Below are positions 17,078 to 25,154 of a stretch of DNA of 64,000 nucleotides, piece by piece. The notes below the pieces were generated by a model, which saw only the letters and a program-made list of their open reading frames with translations, was not told the origin of the DNA and did not search any database. A program made the translations under genes and the position numbers. The first letter of the stretch is position 1; each line of letters starts with the position of its first letter. Source of the DNA: Paenibacillus sp. yr247 (GTDB lineage: Bacteria > Bacillota > Bacilli > Paenibacillales > NBRC-103111); assembly GCF_900103825.1 (NCBI RefSeq), contig NZ_FNIF01000002.1, positions 310,001 through 374,000 on the forward strand. The letters are read 5' to 3'.

Positions 17078-18562
17078 TTATTTACCAAGCAATTCTAAAT
17101 GTCTGCCAATATGATAGCGGAGACCTTCTGCGAAGGTGTCTTCTTGTTCTTCCAGCGTTTGGAAAAATTCGTCCGCGAATTGTTTACTGCCATCGGCATT
17201 CTTCGCTTGTAGGAGCAAACCATACGTGATGTGCAGCAGCTGGCGGGCATTATTTTCGTCCATATAATCCGGCAACCCAGCATCCGTCGATTCTGCAAGG
17301 GGAACGATGGCCCCAATGTCTGTCGTAACATGATAGTAAGCGGTTGCTTCGGCAAAATGCTCAAGCGCATATTGATGCATGCGACGGTACAGAGAAGGAT
17401 TAACCTTCGCTACGACACGTACTGCTTCGAGCCAGTTCGTACCAGCCGTTTTGATATGGAAAAGGCCGTTCGTATATTGCCCAATGAGCGGGAATACGCT
17501 GAATTTGTCACTGCCGGAATGAATGCTCAGCTTGTATTCAAAATGAACAGCAATCGCCGCATGGCTGGCTAATTCAAGTTCAAATTGAGTGATATCGCCG
17601 ATATAGTCAATTCCCTTCTGGAATTCCCCGCAGAAACGCGGCGCCATACTGAAGATCGAAACCCCACGGTCGTGAAGCTCGTTAGCCACCAAGTAGTGCG
17701 CTTCAGGTGAAGTTGGCGTAGCCGTTTCATCTATGGAGATTTCAAAATCGACAGCACGATCTAACGTCGCGATATACTTACGGAAAATAGCTTCCATGAA
17801 ATTAATTGCTGCGTCGTAGATTAGGACATCTTTCTGTAGAGCTTGACGTGTATAGTATAGCGTTGCTCCAGGAACATTAGCTGCTGTCTCTAGGTAACGA
17901 TTTTCATAATGATTCCGTAAACGAGCTGGCAGCTGTTCATATTGGGCAGCGATTTCTGCTTCGGACAACGATTCGATCGTATTGTTGATATTCTCTGAGC
18001 AATCGAGTGTCAACATCGTAAAACCAAGACGCAGCGCGTACTTGATGTCTTCTTCTTTCTTCAAATGGTCGCCGTCTGCGCCATATCCATCTTTATAGCC
18101 TTCTTGGAAGACTGCATAAGCAGCAGCATCCAACACGTCCTCATAAGTACGGCCTGTAAGCGCGAGCTCACGAATGCTCTGCTGTGCTAATACAGGACGG
18201 ATGTCTTTGCCGCGAATTGTTTGAATATGTCCAGGGCCTGCAATCCCAAGTCGATCACCAAGACCCATTGTAGCTACTTGCGTACCGAATGCCTGCGGTG
18301 CCGTATAAGGAAGAAATTGGTTAAGTGTCAGACGATTTTCGTGTGATAGAGGAGCCACTTTGCCACCGTCAACGACTTCCCCATTTAATTGGTTGTAAAG
18401 ATCGCCTTCACCTACAGCGATTAGCTTCTTCCCTGCTTCCGTTCGAACCAAAAGAAGGGATATGCTTCCTACTTGTGTGAAAGATGACGCATACACTTTA
18501 ACAGCAGGTGAAGAGAACGTAGATAAATTTCCTGATTTGATGGCTTCGATAAGCTGTTTCAT
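17078..18562 (-). CDS. uxaE: Tagaturonate epimerase (UxaE family)
   Basis: 494 residues from ATG 18562 behind AAGGGAGG. The protein has a GLGDRLGIAGPGHIQTIRG segment (about residue 100), KDGYGADGDHLKKEEDIKYA (about 155-175), and a C-terminal region with EYKLSIHSGSDKFSVFPLIG that carries likely metal-binding His and Asp residues. The size and these blocks fit UxaE, which converts tagaturonate to fructuronate in hexuronate (pectin) catabolism. It stands alone rather than beside uxaC/uxuA, divergent from an AraC regulator, and has a cre-like site just upstream. Function is by family recognition. Confidence 0.75.
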   Translation of the reverse strand: MKQLIEAIKSGNLSTFSSPAVKVYASSFTQVGSISLLLVRTEAGKKLIAVGEGDLYNQLNGEVVDGGKVAPLSHENRLTLNQFLPYTAPQAFGTQVATMGLGDRLGIAGPGHIQTIRGKDIRPVLAQQSIRELALTGRTYEDVLDAAAYAVFQEGYKDGYGADGDHLKKEEDIKYALRLGFTMLTLDCSENINNTIESLSEAEIAAQYEQLPARLRNHYENRYLETAANVPGATLYYTRQALQKDVLIYDAAINFMEAIFRKYIATLDRAVDFEISIDETATPTSPEAHYLVANELHDRGVSIFSMAPRFCGEFQKGIDYIGDITQFELELASHAAIAVHFEYKLSIHSGSDKFSVFPLIGQYTNGLFHIKTAGTNWLEAVRVVAKVNPSLYRRMHQYALEHFAEATAYYHVTTDIGAIVPLAESTDAGLPDYMDENNARQLLHITYGLLLQAKNADGSKQFADEFFQTLEEQEDTFAEGLRYHIGRHLELLGK

Positions 18563-18581
18563 TGTGTGAATCCTCCCTTAT

Positions 18582-18596
18582 TTGCAAGCGTTTACT
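18582..18596 (-). promoter_or_regulatory. cre (CcpA) operator upstream of uxaE
   Basis: TTGCAAGCGTTTACT matches the cre consensus WTGNAANCGNWNNCW at every specified position. It lies 20 nt before the uxaE start and just after a -10-like TATGAT, a position where CcpA would repress. Confidence 0.65.
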
Positions 18597-18656
18597 GATA
18601 TCATATAGATGTATCATATCGCAAGTAAGGAGAGTTTTCTCTTCATCTATTCCTAT

Positions 18657-18690
18657 TTTCAGTTAAAACTATTCATATTTTTTACTGAAA
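18657..18690. promoter_or_regulatory. Inverted repeat in the uxaE/araC intergenic region
   Basis: TTTCAGT (18657-18663) and ACTGAAA (18684-18690), perfect 7-bp arms 20 nt apart, in the AraC-gene promoter region. Candidate operator for the divergent AraC regulator; spacing is about two helical turns plus arm. Confidence 0.35.
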
Positions 18691-18738
18691 TCATGCTATA
18701 CTTCATTTACATTATTTAGAACAAAAGGAGTCCTAACT

Positions 18739-19626
18739 ATGCCGCTTTCTGTCACCTTCGGCAATGAAGATGAAGGCCCTTTCTATATTCAACATATTCA
18801 TCGTTCCGGCCCATTCGAGAGGACTCAGCACATGCATGACATGTATGAGCTCTATTATTTGTACGAAGGTGAACGCATGTATTTCATTCGTGATCGCTCG
18901 TATCTCATTCTTCCAGGAGATTTGGTACTCATTAATCGACGTGATCTTCATGCCACTTCCGATTCAGACAAATTAGGGCATGCTCAGATCGTCATTAACT
19001 TCAGCGACAGCTTCTTGGAGAGCATGAAAGAGGATGCGCCCTTCCTTCTCGATGCCTTCACTCATGCTACACCCGTTCTACGGCTGGATCTGCCTACTCG
19101 GCGATTGGTGGAGGACATTCTTGGCAAGTTGATGCATGAGGCGAAGGAACCCCTGCTTGGTCAATTCTTCGCCCTACGGCAATATTTGATCGAGCTGCTG
19201 CTATTCACTGCACGCTACGTCCGAATGCATCCCGTCACATCTCCCGAACACGTCTCTCCTCTCCATCGGAAAATATCCATTATCGTGCGATTTATCAATA
19301 CCCATTTTGCTGAGCCCTTGCGTTTAGAAGAGTTAGCAGAGAAATTCGAAATTAGTCCGGCTTATCTAAGCCGAATGTTCAAAGAAATCACCGGATTTTC
19401 ACTCGTTGAATATGTGAATCTCGTTCGTGTTCAAGAAGCACAAAGTCTGCTGACCCATTCCAGATTGAAAGTTATTTTGATCGCTGAACAGGTAGGCTTC
19501 GGCTCGTTGGTACAGTTCGGGCGTGTCTTTCGTCAAATTACCAAAACGACGCCTCTTCGCTATCGACAGTCTGCGGCGGCAAAATTTACGCCTCCACGAG
19601 AAAATGAAAAGGGACAGGGCTCATAA
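18739..19626 (+). CDS. AraC-family transcriptional regulator
   Basis: 295 residues from ATG 18739 behind AAAGGAG. N-terminal cupin-type sensing domain (HMHDMYELYYLYEGERMYFI, then SYLILPGDLVLINRRDLHA, about residues 33-75) and a C-terminal double helix-turn-helix (about 180-275, LRLEELAEKFEISPAYLSRM and VILIAEQVGFGSLVQFGRVF, ending in P-L-RYR). It binds DNA in response to a small molecule, probably a sugar. Being divergent from uxaE with a shared 175-bp region, it probably controls uxaE; that is inference. Confidence 0.9.
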   Translation: MPLSVTFGNEDEGPFYIQHIHRSGPFERTQHMHDMYELYYLYEGERMYFIRDRSYLILPGDLVLINRRDLHATSDSDKLGHAQIVINFSDSFLESMKEDAPFLLDAFTHATPVLRLDLPTRRLVEDILGKLMHEAKEPLLGQFFALRQYLIELLLFTARYVRMHPVTSPEHVSPLHRKISIIVRFINTHFAEPLRLEELAEKFEISPAYLSRMFKEITGFSLVEYVNLVRVQEAQSLLTHSRLKVILIAEQVGFGSLVQFGRVFRQITKTTPLRYRQSAAAKFTPPRENEKGQGS

Positions 19627-19647
19627 ATTCGCGCCCTGTCCCTTTCC
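19606..19647. terminator. Strong bidirectional terminator, AraC gene / exonuclease
   Basis: AAAGGGACAGGGC (19608-19620) pairs with GCCCTGTCCCTT (19632-19643). The AraC stop codon is in the loop; T-rich ends serve both converging genes. Confidence 0.85.
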
Positions 19648-19654
19648 TATTTGT

Positions 19655-20530
19655 TTAACCAATTAATCTCATCAAACCTTTGAATTCCAATTCCTCGAAC
19701 TTGCTGATGACCTTCTCACGCTCCATCGACCATCCGCATTCCTCAAGCGCACAAGCGACAGGTGCATCCAAACGAATCGTAGCCAAATCACGGGATAAAT
19801 GCAGCATATCGATCTCAGCTTCAATTTTAGCGCGAACCCCTTTCGGCAGTGCCGCTAAATTTTCCAAAATCCCGGCGATGTCCTGGTATTCAATTAGCAA
19901 TTTGGTCGCAGTTTTCTCGCCAATTCCTTTTACGCCTGGGTAATTATCCGCTGTATCTCCTGTTAATCCCTTCAGATCGATAATCTGTGCAGGCGTCAGA
20001 CTTTTCTCTTCCATCAAAGTGTCCAGCGTATAGACCATATAGTTGGATTGACCTTTTTTCATAATAATAACTTCTGTATTCTCACCCACTAGCTGAAGCA
20101 TATCATGATCACCTGTGAGAATCTGGACCTTAGTAGATGGACTATATGTACGCGCAAGTGTACCGATGCAATCATCCGCTTCGTAACCGATGACACCCAC
20201 ATTAGGAATGTTGAAGCTAGCCGTCACTTCTTTCACTAAGTCAAACTGAGGAATCAACTCTTCTGGAGCAGGCCCCCGATTCGCTTTGTAGGCATCAAAT
20301 TTCTCCGTACGAAATGTTTTACTTCCCATATCCCAGCAGCATATTACATGCGTAGGCTTAAAAGTTCCAATTGCATCGAGCAGATATTTGAGAAAGCCAT
20401 AAACCCCATTCACCGGCATGCCGGTACTTGTTCTCATAATGTAACCGCCAGAAGAGGTGGCATAGTAACCACGAAATAATAAAGCCATGCCATCGACAAT
20501 CAGCACAGATTCAGAAGTTGTTTCGGACAA
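19655..20530 (-). CDS. 5'-3' exonuclease (YpcP/ExoIX-like)
   Basis: About 291 residues. The most likely start is TTG 20530 (MSETTSESVLIVDGMALLFRG) behind GGGAG; ATG 20557 and ATG 20545 lack a ribosome binding site. FEN-like metal-binding aspartates are visible in LIVDGM, YEADDCIGTLAR (about 130) and LTGDHDMLQL, and a helix-hairpin-helix in LTGDTADNYPGVKGIGEKTA. It matches the stand-alone relatives of the DNA polymerase I exonuclease domain, which remove RNA primers and flaps. Monocistronic between two terminators. Confidence 0.9.
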   Translation of the reverse strand: MSETTSESVLIVDGMALLFRGYYATSSGGYIMRTSTGMPVNGVYGFLKYLLDAIGTFKPTHVICCWDMGSKTFRTEKFDAYKANRGPAPEELIPQFDLVKEVTASFNIPNVGVIGYEADDCIGTLARTYSPSTKVQILTGDHDMLQLVGENTEVIIMKKGQSNYMVYTLDTLMEEKSLTPAQIIDLKGLTGDTADNYPGVKGIGEKTATKLLIEYQDIAGILENLAALPKGVRAKIEAEIDMLHLSRDLATIRLDAPVACALEECGWSMEREKVISKFEELEFKGLMRLIG

Positions 20531-20608
20531 AATAATCGCTCCCATTCTATGTATCATAACGTATAAGTTCTATGAGTAGTATAGCATGGGAGCGGCTGGT
20601 CAGCACAC

Positions 20609-20648
20609 AAAAAACCGCCACTAGTAAAAGGTACCAGCAGCGGTTCTC
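20609..20648 (-). terminator. Terminator after the FMN reductase gene
   Basis: AACCGC ... GCGGTT arms (20613-20645) with an interrupted inner stem; minus-strand T-run follows. Confidence 0.7.
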
Positions 20649-20664
20649 CATCTTCTATTCCTAT

Positions 20665-21207
20665 TTAGCGGCTCGTATGCCACTTAATTTCTTGAATAAA
20701 TTCCGTTATAGATTCTTGCAGACGCGTTGAAATCTCTTCATCCAGGATCGCTTGTCCTTGGTCTCCCCACGTCACTTGCTTATCAAGCACGTAGACCCCT
20801 TGCAAAATGTTTTGCGCACCTAATGCAGATAACACAGGCTTGAGCGCGTAATCAATAGCGAGTAAGTGCGAAATCGTACCTCCTACGGCAAGTGGAAGCA
20901 CAATTTTGCGCTCGAGTCCTTTTTGCGGGAGCAGGTCGAGGAATGCTTTCAACACTCCTGTATAAGAGGCTTTATACACCGGAGTTGCCACGAATACCGC
21001 ATCAGCCCCAGCAACATGCGCGTTCGCTTTCACAATGGCTTCGCTGTCAAACTTGGCATATAACAAGTCCTCTGCCGGAATATCGCGAACCTTAATCCAC
21101 TCTACCTCCAAGCCCGCTTGCAATAGTGCACTCTTAGCTACTTCGATAACGCCATGTAATCGTGATGTGGGTGTTGGACTTCCTGAGATAATAACAACTT
21201 TAGCCAT
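20665..21207 (-). CDS. NADPH-dependent FMN reductase (SsuE-like)
   Basis: 180 residues from ATG 21207 (MAKVVIISGSPTPTSRL) behind GGAGAG; a GTG 9 nt upstream overlaps that site. Flavodoxin-like fold with the FMN phosphate loop SGSPTPTSRL (about 8-17) and the ATPVYKASYTGVLKAFLDLL segment (about 80) typical of SsuE/MsuE. Such enzymes supply reduced FMN to sulfonate monooxygenases, but no ssuD or transporter is nearby, so the partner is unknown. Confidence 0.87.
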   Translation of the reverse strand: MAKVVIISGSPTPTSRLHGVIEVAKSALLQAGLEVEWIKVRDIPAEDLLYAKFDSEAIVKANAHVAGADAVFVATPVYKASYTGVLKAFLDLLPQKGLERKIVLPLAVGGTISHLLAIDYALKPVLSALGAQNILQGVYVLDKQVTWGDQGQAILDEEISTRLQESITEFIQEIKWHTSR

Positions 21208-21233
21208 GTGGTTCACTCTCCATTTGGGTTAGG

Positions 21234-21280
21234 ATGAAAAAAAGACTCCGCTTCCTTTGTTCTATACATTGCGGGAGTCT
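21234..21280 (-). terminator. Terminator after the double glycosyltransferase gene
   Basis: GACTCCGC (21244-21251) and GCGGGAGTC (21271-21279); on the minus strand TTTTTTTC follows. Confidence 0.75.
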
Positions 21281-21316
21281 CCTGCTGTTCGGTCGACTTC
21301 TTTTAATTCATAGTAA

Positions 21317-24300
21317 TTAAAAGAAATTCCAACCCGGCAGCCACCGTAGGAAGAAGGAATATCGAGATGGAATGATCATCCCTGAAAGAATCGGATAGAA
21401 AATGGCAAAGAGAGCAAAGACGGCGAATAAATATCCGTAAACCCATCTTTTCTTATGAAGCGGACCCTCTTCCAAATACTCTTTGATGTAATAAGTTAAG
21501 ATCAGTACGAGGAATGGCACCATCGCAAAATAGTGATAAATAAAGGTGAGCCTTGGCACTAAGATCCACGGTAAATACTGAGAGCAATAAGCGATCAGCA
21601 GCATCCGCAGCTTCTTATCCTTACGTTTAAATACCAAATAGAACGAGAATAGGACTGCGATGAACCCCGGCCACCAAACAAGCGGATTGCCGAAAGAGAT
21701 GATGCTCGAAAGCGTACCTTGCGGCATAAGCTTAGCTTGATAGTACCATATCGGACGGAGCATCATCGGCCACTCCCACCATGGGGATGAGAAGGGATGC
21801 GTGGCTACTAGATCTTTGTGATATTTGTACATATGAACCTGATAGGTGACAACATCTTTCAGACTGTGTCCCGGTCCGGGAACCATCATGAATGGGATAT
21901 AGGATAACATATAGACGCCTAAGGGTACGATTACAAACATGAGTACGCACCACAGTAAAGTGAGCAAAGTATTTCTTACGAATAGCTTTTGCACAAGCTG
22001 TAGCCTGGTTCTCTCCGTTTCTGTCAGTGAAAGCTGAACAGCTTCAGCTTCTGCCGGAGTAGCAGAGAGCTGTTTAGACACAGGCTCATCGATATATATA
22101 TGATTAGTTCCTTCAAAGATCTGGACTGATGAGCTTTCCTGACTATCCGCCTCGCGCAGCACATGGCGTGCGAATCTATATTCGCTGAATCGCTCCAAGA
22201 GAGATAAAAGCAGCAGTACCGCAAGTCCAGCACCCCCATAGATAACGATCCACTTGGAAGCAGCTCCAATCCCGAAGAAAAGACCTGACAGTCCTAAAGG
22301 GATCAATGTGGCCCAAAGCTTTTCCCTGTAAAAACTAAGCGTTGTGTAACGATATATGAAATAGAACATAAGCATAATAAAAAATACACCGTAGACATCT
22401 ATTGTCGCTATTCGCGTCTGCGCAAAGTGCATGAAATCAAAGGTAAGCAGAAAAGCAGCAATAAAAGCATACTCCGAACGGCCAAACATTCGCTTTGCGA
22501 ACACATACATGATTGGAATCATGCCGACACCGAACAGTGTTCCGATAATTCTCCAGCCAAAAGGATTTAATCCAAACACATAAATGCCGATGGCCATTAG
22601 TATTTTACCAAGAGGCGGATGCGTGCTTTCATAGGGCTCTATTTGGTGAATATGCTCATAGGCGGTTCTTGCATGGTAGATCTCATCAAAGTAAGACCCG
22701 TTCATAAACGTAGGCGTGTACGGTACTACGCTGGATTCATCGAATAAATTAGCTGTTTTACCTTCATCAGCAGGGTTTACATTTTGCTCTGTGACCCCCG
22801 TAATCGGCAAGATAGCTGTGCTGCCATCCCCGAAAATGCCAATTTCATGAAGATGAAGCGCCGCTCCTTCCTGCGCATCAATGACTATTTTAACGTAACG
22901 CGCGTCTTTCATAGGTTCTACCGTGTTCCATGTGAACACCTTGGTGTGGTCGGATTTCACAGCTATTTGATCCTGCCACTGCTTGCCGTCGAGTGAAAAC
23001 CAGAAGGAATAAGACCCTTCACCCACACCTGCAAAGCTGTTAATTCTCGTAATGTTATGCGGACCGCCTAGGTCGGCAATGACCGTTTCTCCTGCGTTTG
23101 TTGGCTTCCAGAACGTAGTAGGAGCCTTATGGCCACCTAGATGAAATAAAGCAATTATGGTGTAGATCACCACCAAAACACCGAGATAAAGCACATCCTT
23201 TTTCGAGAAAAAACGACCCCTCGCGCTTCTTTCTATCATGTCCTCGCTCGGTTTAAAAATCGCATTCCATCGTTCGGATGCTTTGTGATTTTTTTGCTTT
23301 GCTCTATGTGGAACTGGATTCTCCACTTTCTTTTCTTGTTGTGATTCCACGAAAAGCCTCCATCCCAATATACATGCATAGGCAAACATTATAACATTGA
23401 TGGCCGAAACAACTAGCATCAAAGGATCGTATCGCGGAATATGATAGTCCTGATGAAAACTGCGCATGAGCACATCGGCAATATTGATAAAATGAGTCAA
23501 GCTAAAACCAAAAAAGAGGCCAAGAATGCGGCGATCCTTTATATAAATGAAACTAGTAAGAACCAGTAATAATCCATAATGCAAATAGCGCTCATGCATT
23601 TTGGTCATACACATAAAAACAGCCGTTATAAATAAGAATGCTACATATAGTAAGGCGCCACGCTGACCTCTGCTGCGAATATATAAATAGCATACATAAA
23701 CGATGGTTAGGGGCAAAAGCACCCATCCCATCCATTGGTAAGAGATGTGCAGAACACTACTTTTCATATCGATAAAATTGCCGCCCAAAAGTGCCATCAG
23801 ATTGAACGCGTTCAGCGAGGCATAGGGGTAAGAGGCTAAAGTTCCCGAGTATAGCACTATCAACCAACCATATCCTCTGCCAACGGCAAAAGGCAGCGAA
23901 ACCACCGCGATCGTAGCGACTCCGCTTAGAACACTTAGTAACCAAACCATCATGTTGCGCTTTCTTATAACATCAATGAGCAGAAAAATGCCGAAAAGAA
24001 GAGCCTGTGGTTTAAGAAGAAGGGCTAGCGCTATAAAAACCGAGGCCTGAGGTAGCTTCCCCCGCTGTTGTAGTAACAAAGTTGCAAGAATAAACAACAT
24101 AAAAAACGAATCAATCTGTCCCCATATAGCAGAGTTCGACCAGATCGCAGGATTAAATGCAAACAGTGCAGCAATCGCAACCGCTTGCATCCATGTACTT
24201 GCTCCGCCTCTCGCACTAACCGCTAGACGATACAAAAGGTAAACCGTTATGATGTCGGCCAAAATGGCAGGAAGCTTAAGAAGTAAAAGTGACTCCGCAC

Positions 24301-24586
24301 TTTCCCAAGGAATCGAAAGCTTGTGATGCAGCAAACCAATGAGATACAGGACATACATATACCCGGGCGGATAGTCGAGAAAGTATTCTTTGGCGTTCGT
24401 ATACATACCGGTTAAGCCTACCGAATATGCGCGGTCTGCCCAGGCGAGGAACGTTCGTACGTCGATATCATAGCCAACCCAAATGGGCGCTAGATACAGT
24501 CTTAATAATAGCGCTGTCAATAGCAGTAGACCCACAAGAAAGAATTTATGGGGTGCGCCCCCCAGTTGCTTGAACCAGCTTACCAT
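21317..24586 (-). CDS. Giant membrane glycosyltransferase: two GT-C modules joined by a discoidin-like domain
   Basis: 1089 residues from ATG 24586 (MVSWFKQLGGAPHK) behind AAGGAG. The N-terminal half (about 1-430) is a multi-span mannosyltransferase-like module with an early acidic site (WVGYDIDVRTFLAWADRAY) and DYPPGYMYVLYLIG. A soluble segment at about 500-640 (NITRINSFAGVGEGSYSFWF, VKIVIDAQEGAALHLHEIGI) looks like an F5/8-type carbohydrate-binding domain. The C-terminal half (about 660-1085) is a protein O-mannosyltransferase (PMT, PF02366) type module with the DE pair in GSYFDEIYHARTAYEHI and the YESTHPPLGK loop. It probably moves sugars from polyprenyl phosphate to a surface glycan or protein outside the membrane. 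Acceptor and sugar are unknown. Confidence 0.85.
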   Translation of the reverse strand: MVSWFKQLGGAPHKFFLVGLLLLTALLLRLYLAPIWVGYDIDVRTFLAWADRAYSVGLTGMYTNAKEYFLDYPPGYMYVLYLIGLLHHKLSIPWESAESLLLLKLPAILADIITVYLLYRLAVSARGGASTWMQAVAIAALFAFNPAIWSNSAIWGQIDSFFMLFILATLLLQQRGKLPQASVFIALALLLKPQALLFGIFLLIDVIRKRNMMVWLLSVLSGVATIAVVSLPFAVGRGYGWLIVLYSGTLASYPYASLNAFNLMALLGGNFIDMKSSVLHISYQWMGWVLLPLTIVYVCYLYIRSRGQRGALLYVAFLFITAVFMCMTKMHERYLHYGLLLVLTSFIYIKDRRILGLFFGFSLTHFINIADVLMRSFHQDYHIPRYDPLMLVVSAINVIMFAYACILGWRLFVESQQEKKVENPVPHRAKQKNHKASERWNAIFKPSEDMIERSARGRFFSKKDVLYLGVLVVIYTIIALFHLGGHKAPTTFWKPTNAGETVIADLGGPHNITRINSFAGVGEGSYSFWFSLDGKQWQDQIAVKSDHTKVFTWNTVEPMKDARYVKIVIDAQEGAALHLHEIGIFGDGSTAILPITGVTEQNVNPADEGKTANLFDESSVVPYTPTFMNGSYFDEIYHARTAYEHIHQIEPYESTHPPLGKILMAIGIYVFGLNPFGWRIIGTLFGVGMIPIMYVFAKRMFGRSEYAFIAAFLLTFDFMHFAQTRIATIDVYGVFFIMLMFYFIYRYTTLSFYREKLWATLIPLGLSGLFFGIGAASKWIVIYGGAGLAVLLLLSLLERFSEYRFARHVLREADSQESSSVQIFEGTNHIYIDEPVSKQLSATPAEAEAVQLSLTETERTRLQLVQKLFVRNTLLTLLWCVLMFVIVPLGVYMLSYIPFMMVPGPGHSLKDVVTYQVHMYKYHKDLVATHPFSSPWWEWPMMLRPIWYYQAKLMPQGTLSSIISFGNPLVWWPGFIAVLFSFYLVFKRKDKKLRMLLIAYCSQYLPWILVPRLTFIYHYFAMVPFLVLILTYYIKEYLEEGPLHKKRWVYGYLFAVFALFAIFYPILSGMIIPSRYSFFLRWLPGWNFF

Positions 24587-24645
24587 GTGACATCTCCTTA
24601 GAGTTAAACTATTACTATTATACTCGTCCACTCCCTTGCAGAAAA

Positions 24646-24677
24646 GGAAAAAAGCACTGACCGATAGGTCAGTGCTT
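24646..24677 (-). terminator. Terminator of the 75-aa DUF7667-like gene
   Basis: GCACTGACC (24654-24662) and GGTCAGTGC (24667-24675) with a 4-nt loop. The minus strand continues TTTTTTCC. It overlaps the end of the small gene. Confidence 0.8.
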
Positions 24678-24896
24678 GGGTTCAAGCTTTTCGATGCGCT
24701 CGCATATTTCATGCAACCAATCATAGTCCCCTGTTAACGATGCGCAAAGCGATAAATTTTCCAACTTTAATCGATTCCATACATATGTCGCGTTAGCTTC
24801 CATACACAGCATTAACTCATCCTGCTCTGCTCGTGTCAACTCTCGCGCTCTGCGTAATGTCCATAACTCCGCCATACGTTGATGAACGGCCAACAT
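24669..24896 (-). CDS. Small conserved protein (DUF7667-like), 75 aa
   Basis: 75 residues (MLAVHQRMAELWTLRRAREL, then TRAEQDELMLCMEANATYVW, ending WLHEICERIEKLEPKH), with a plausible upstream AGGAGGG. I recognise the pattern as a small protein widespread in Paenibacillus genomes, often near secretion or regulatory genes and of unknown function. It is helical, soluble and Cys-containing. It has its own terminator and is upstream of the large glycosyltransferase on the same strand. Function unknown. Confidence 0.7.
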   Translation of the reverse strand: MLAVHQRMAELWTLRRARELTRAEQDELMLCMEANATYVWNRLKLENLSLCASLTGDYDWLHEICERIEKLEPKH

Positions 24897-24988
24897 GGTT
24901 CAAATGCCCTCCTGCTAGTTAAGTGGCTAACATTATGCAGTATAGTCAAAGATGGGGTCAGATAGTCAGCAGTTCTAGATGTGGCTTG

Positions 24989-25012
24989 AACAATTTATAT
25001 GAAGAAATTGTT
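24989..25012. promoter_or_regulatory. Palindrome overlapping the neopullulanase promoter
   Basis: Perfect inverted repeat AACAATTT (24989-24996) and AAATTGTT (25005-25012), 8-nt spacer, overlapping the -35 at 25011-25016. Good candidate repressor site; the cognate regulator is unknown. Confidence 0.5.
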
Positions 25013-25039
25013 TACTAACTGGGTATGTTTTCTTATAAT
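25011..25039 (+). promoter_or_regulatory. Promoter of the neopullulanase gene
   Basis: TTTACT (25011-25016), 17-nt spacer, perfect TATAAT (25034-25039). Transcript start near 25046 gives a leader of about 110 nt. Confidence 0.65.
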
Positions 25040-25064
25040 GAAGGTAAATTAAAGGCAATGCCTG

Positions 25065-25118
25065 ACAGGTACAACCTCGGAATCGCATTTACGACCGAAG
25101 GCATGTACCTGTTTTTTG
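25065..25118 (+). promoter_or_regulatory. Leader terminator (attenuator) of the neopullulanase gene
   Basis: ACAGGTACA (25065-25073) pairs with TGTACCTGT (25104-25112), with an inner CCTCGG/CCGAAGG stem and a run of T after it. It lies between the promoter and the start at 25155, so full transcription needs read-through or antitermination. Confidence 0.65.
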
Positions 25119-25154
25119 TGTTCGCTATTGAACGACAGAGAGGGGACTGGAAGC

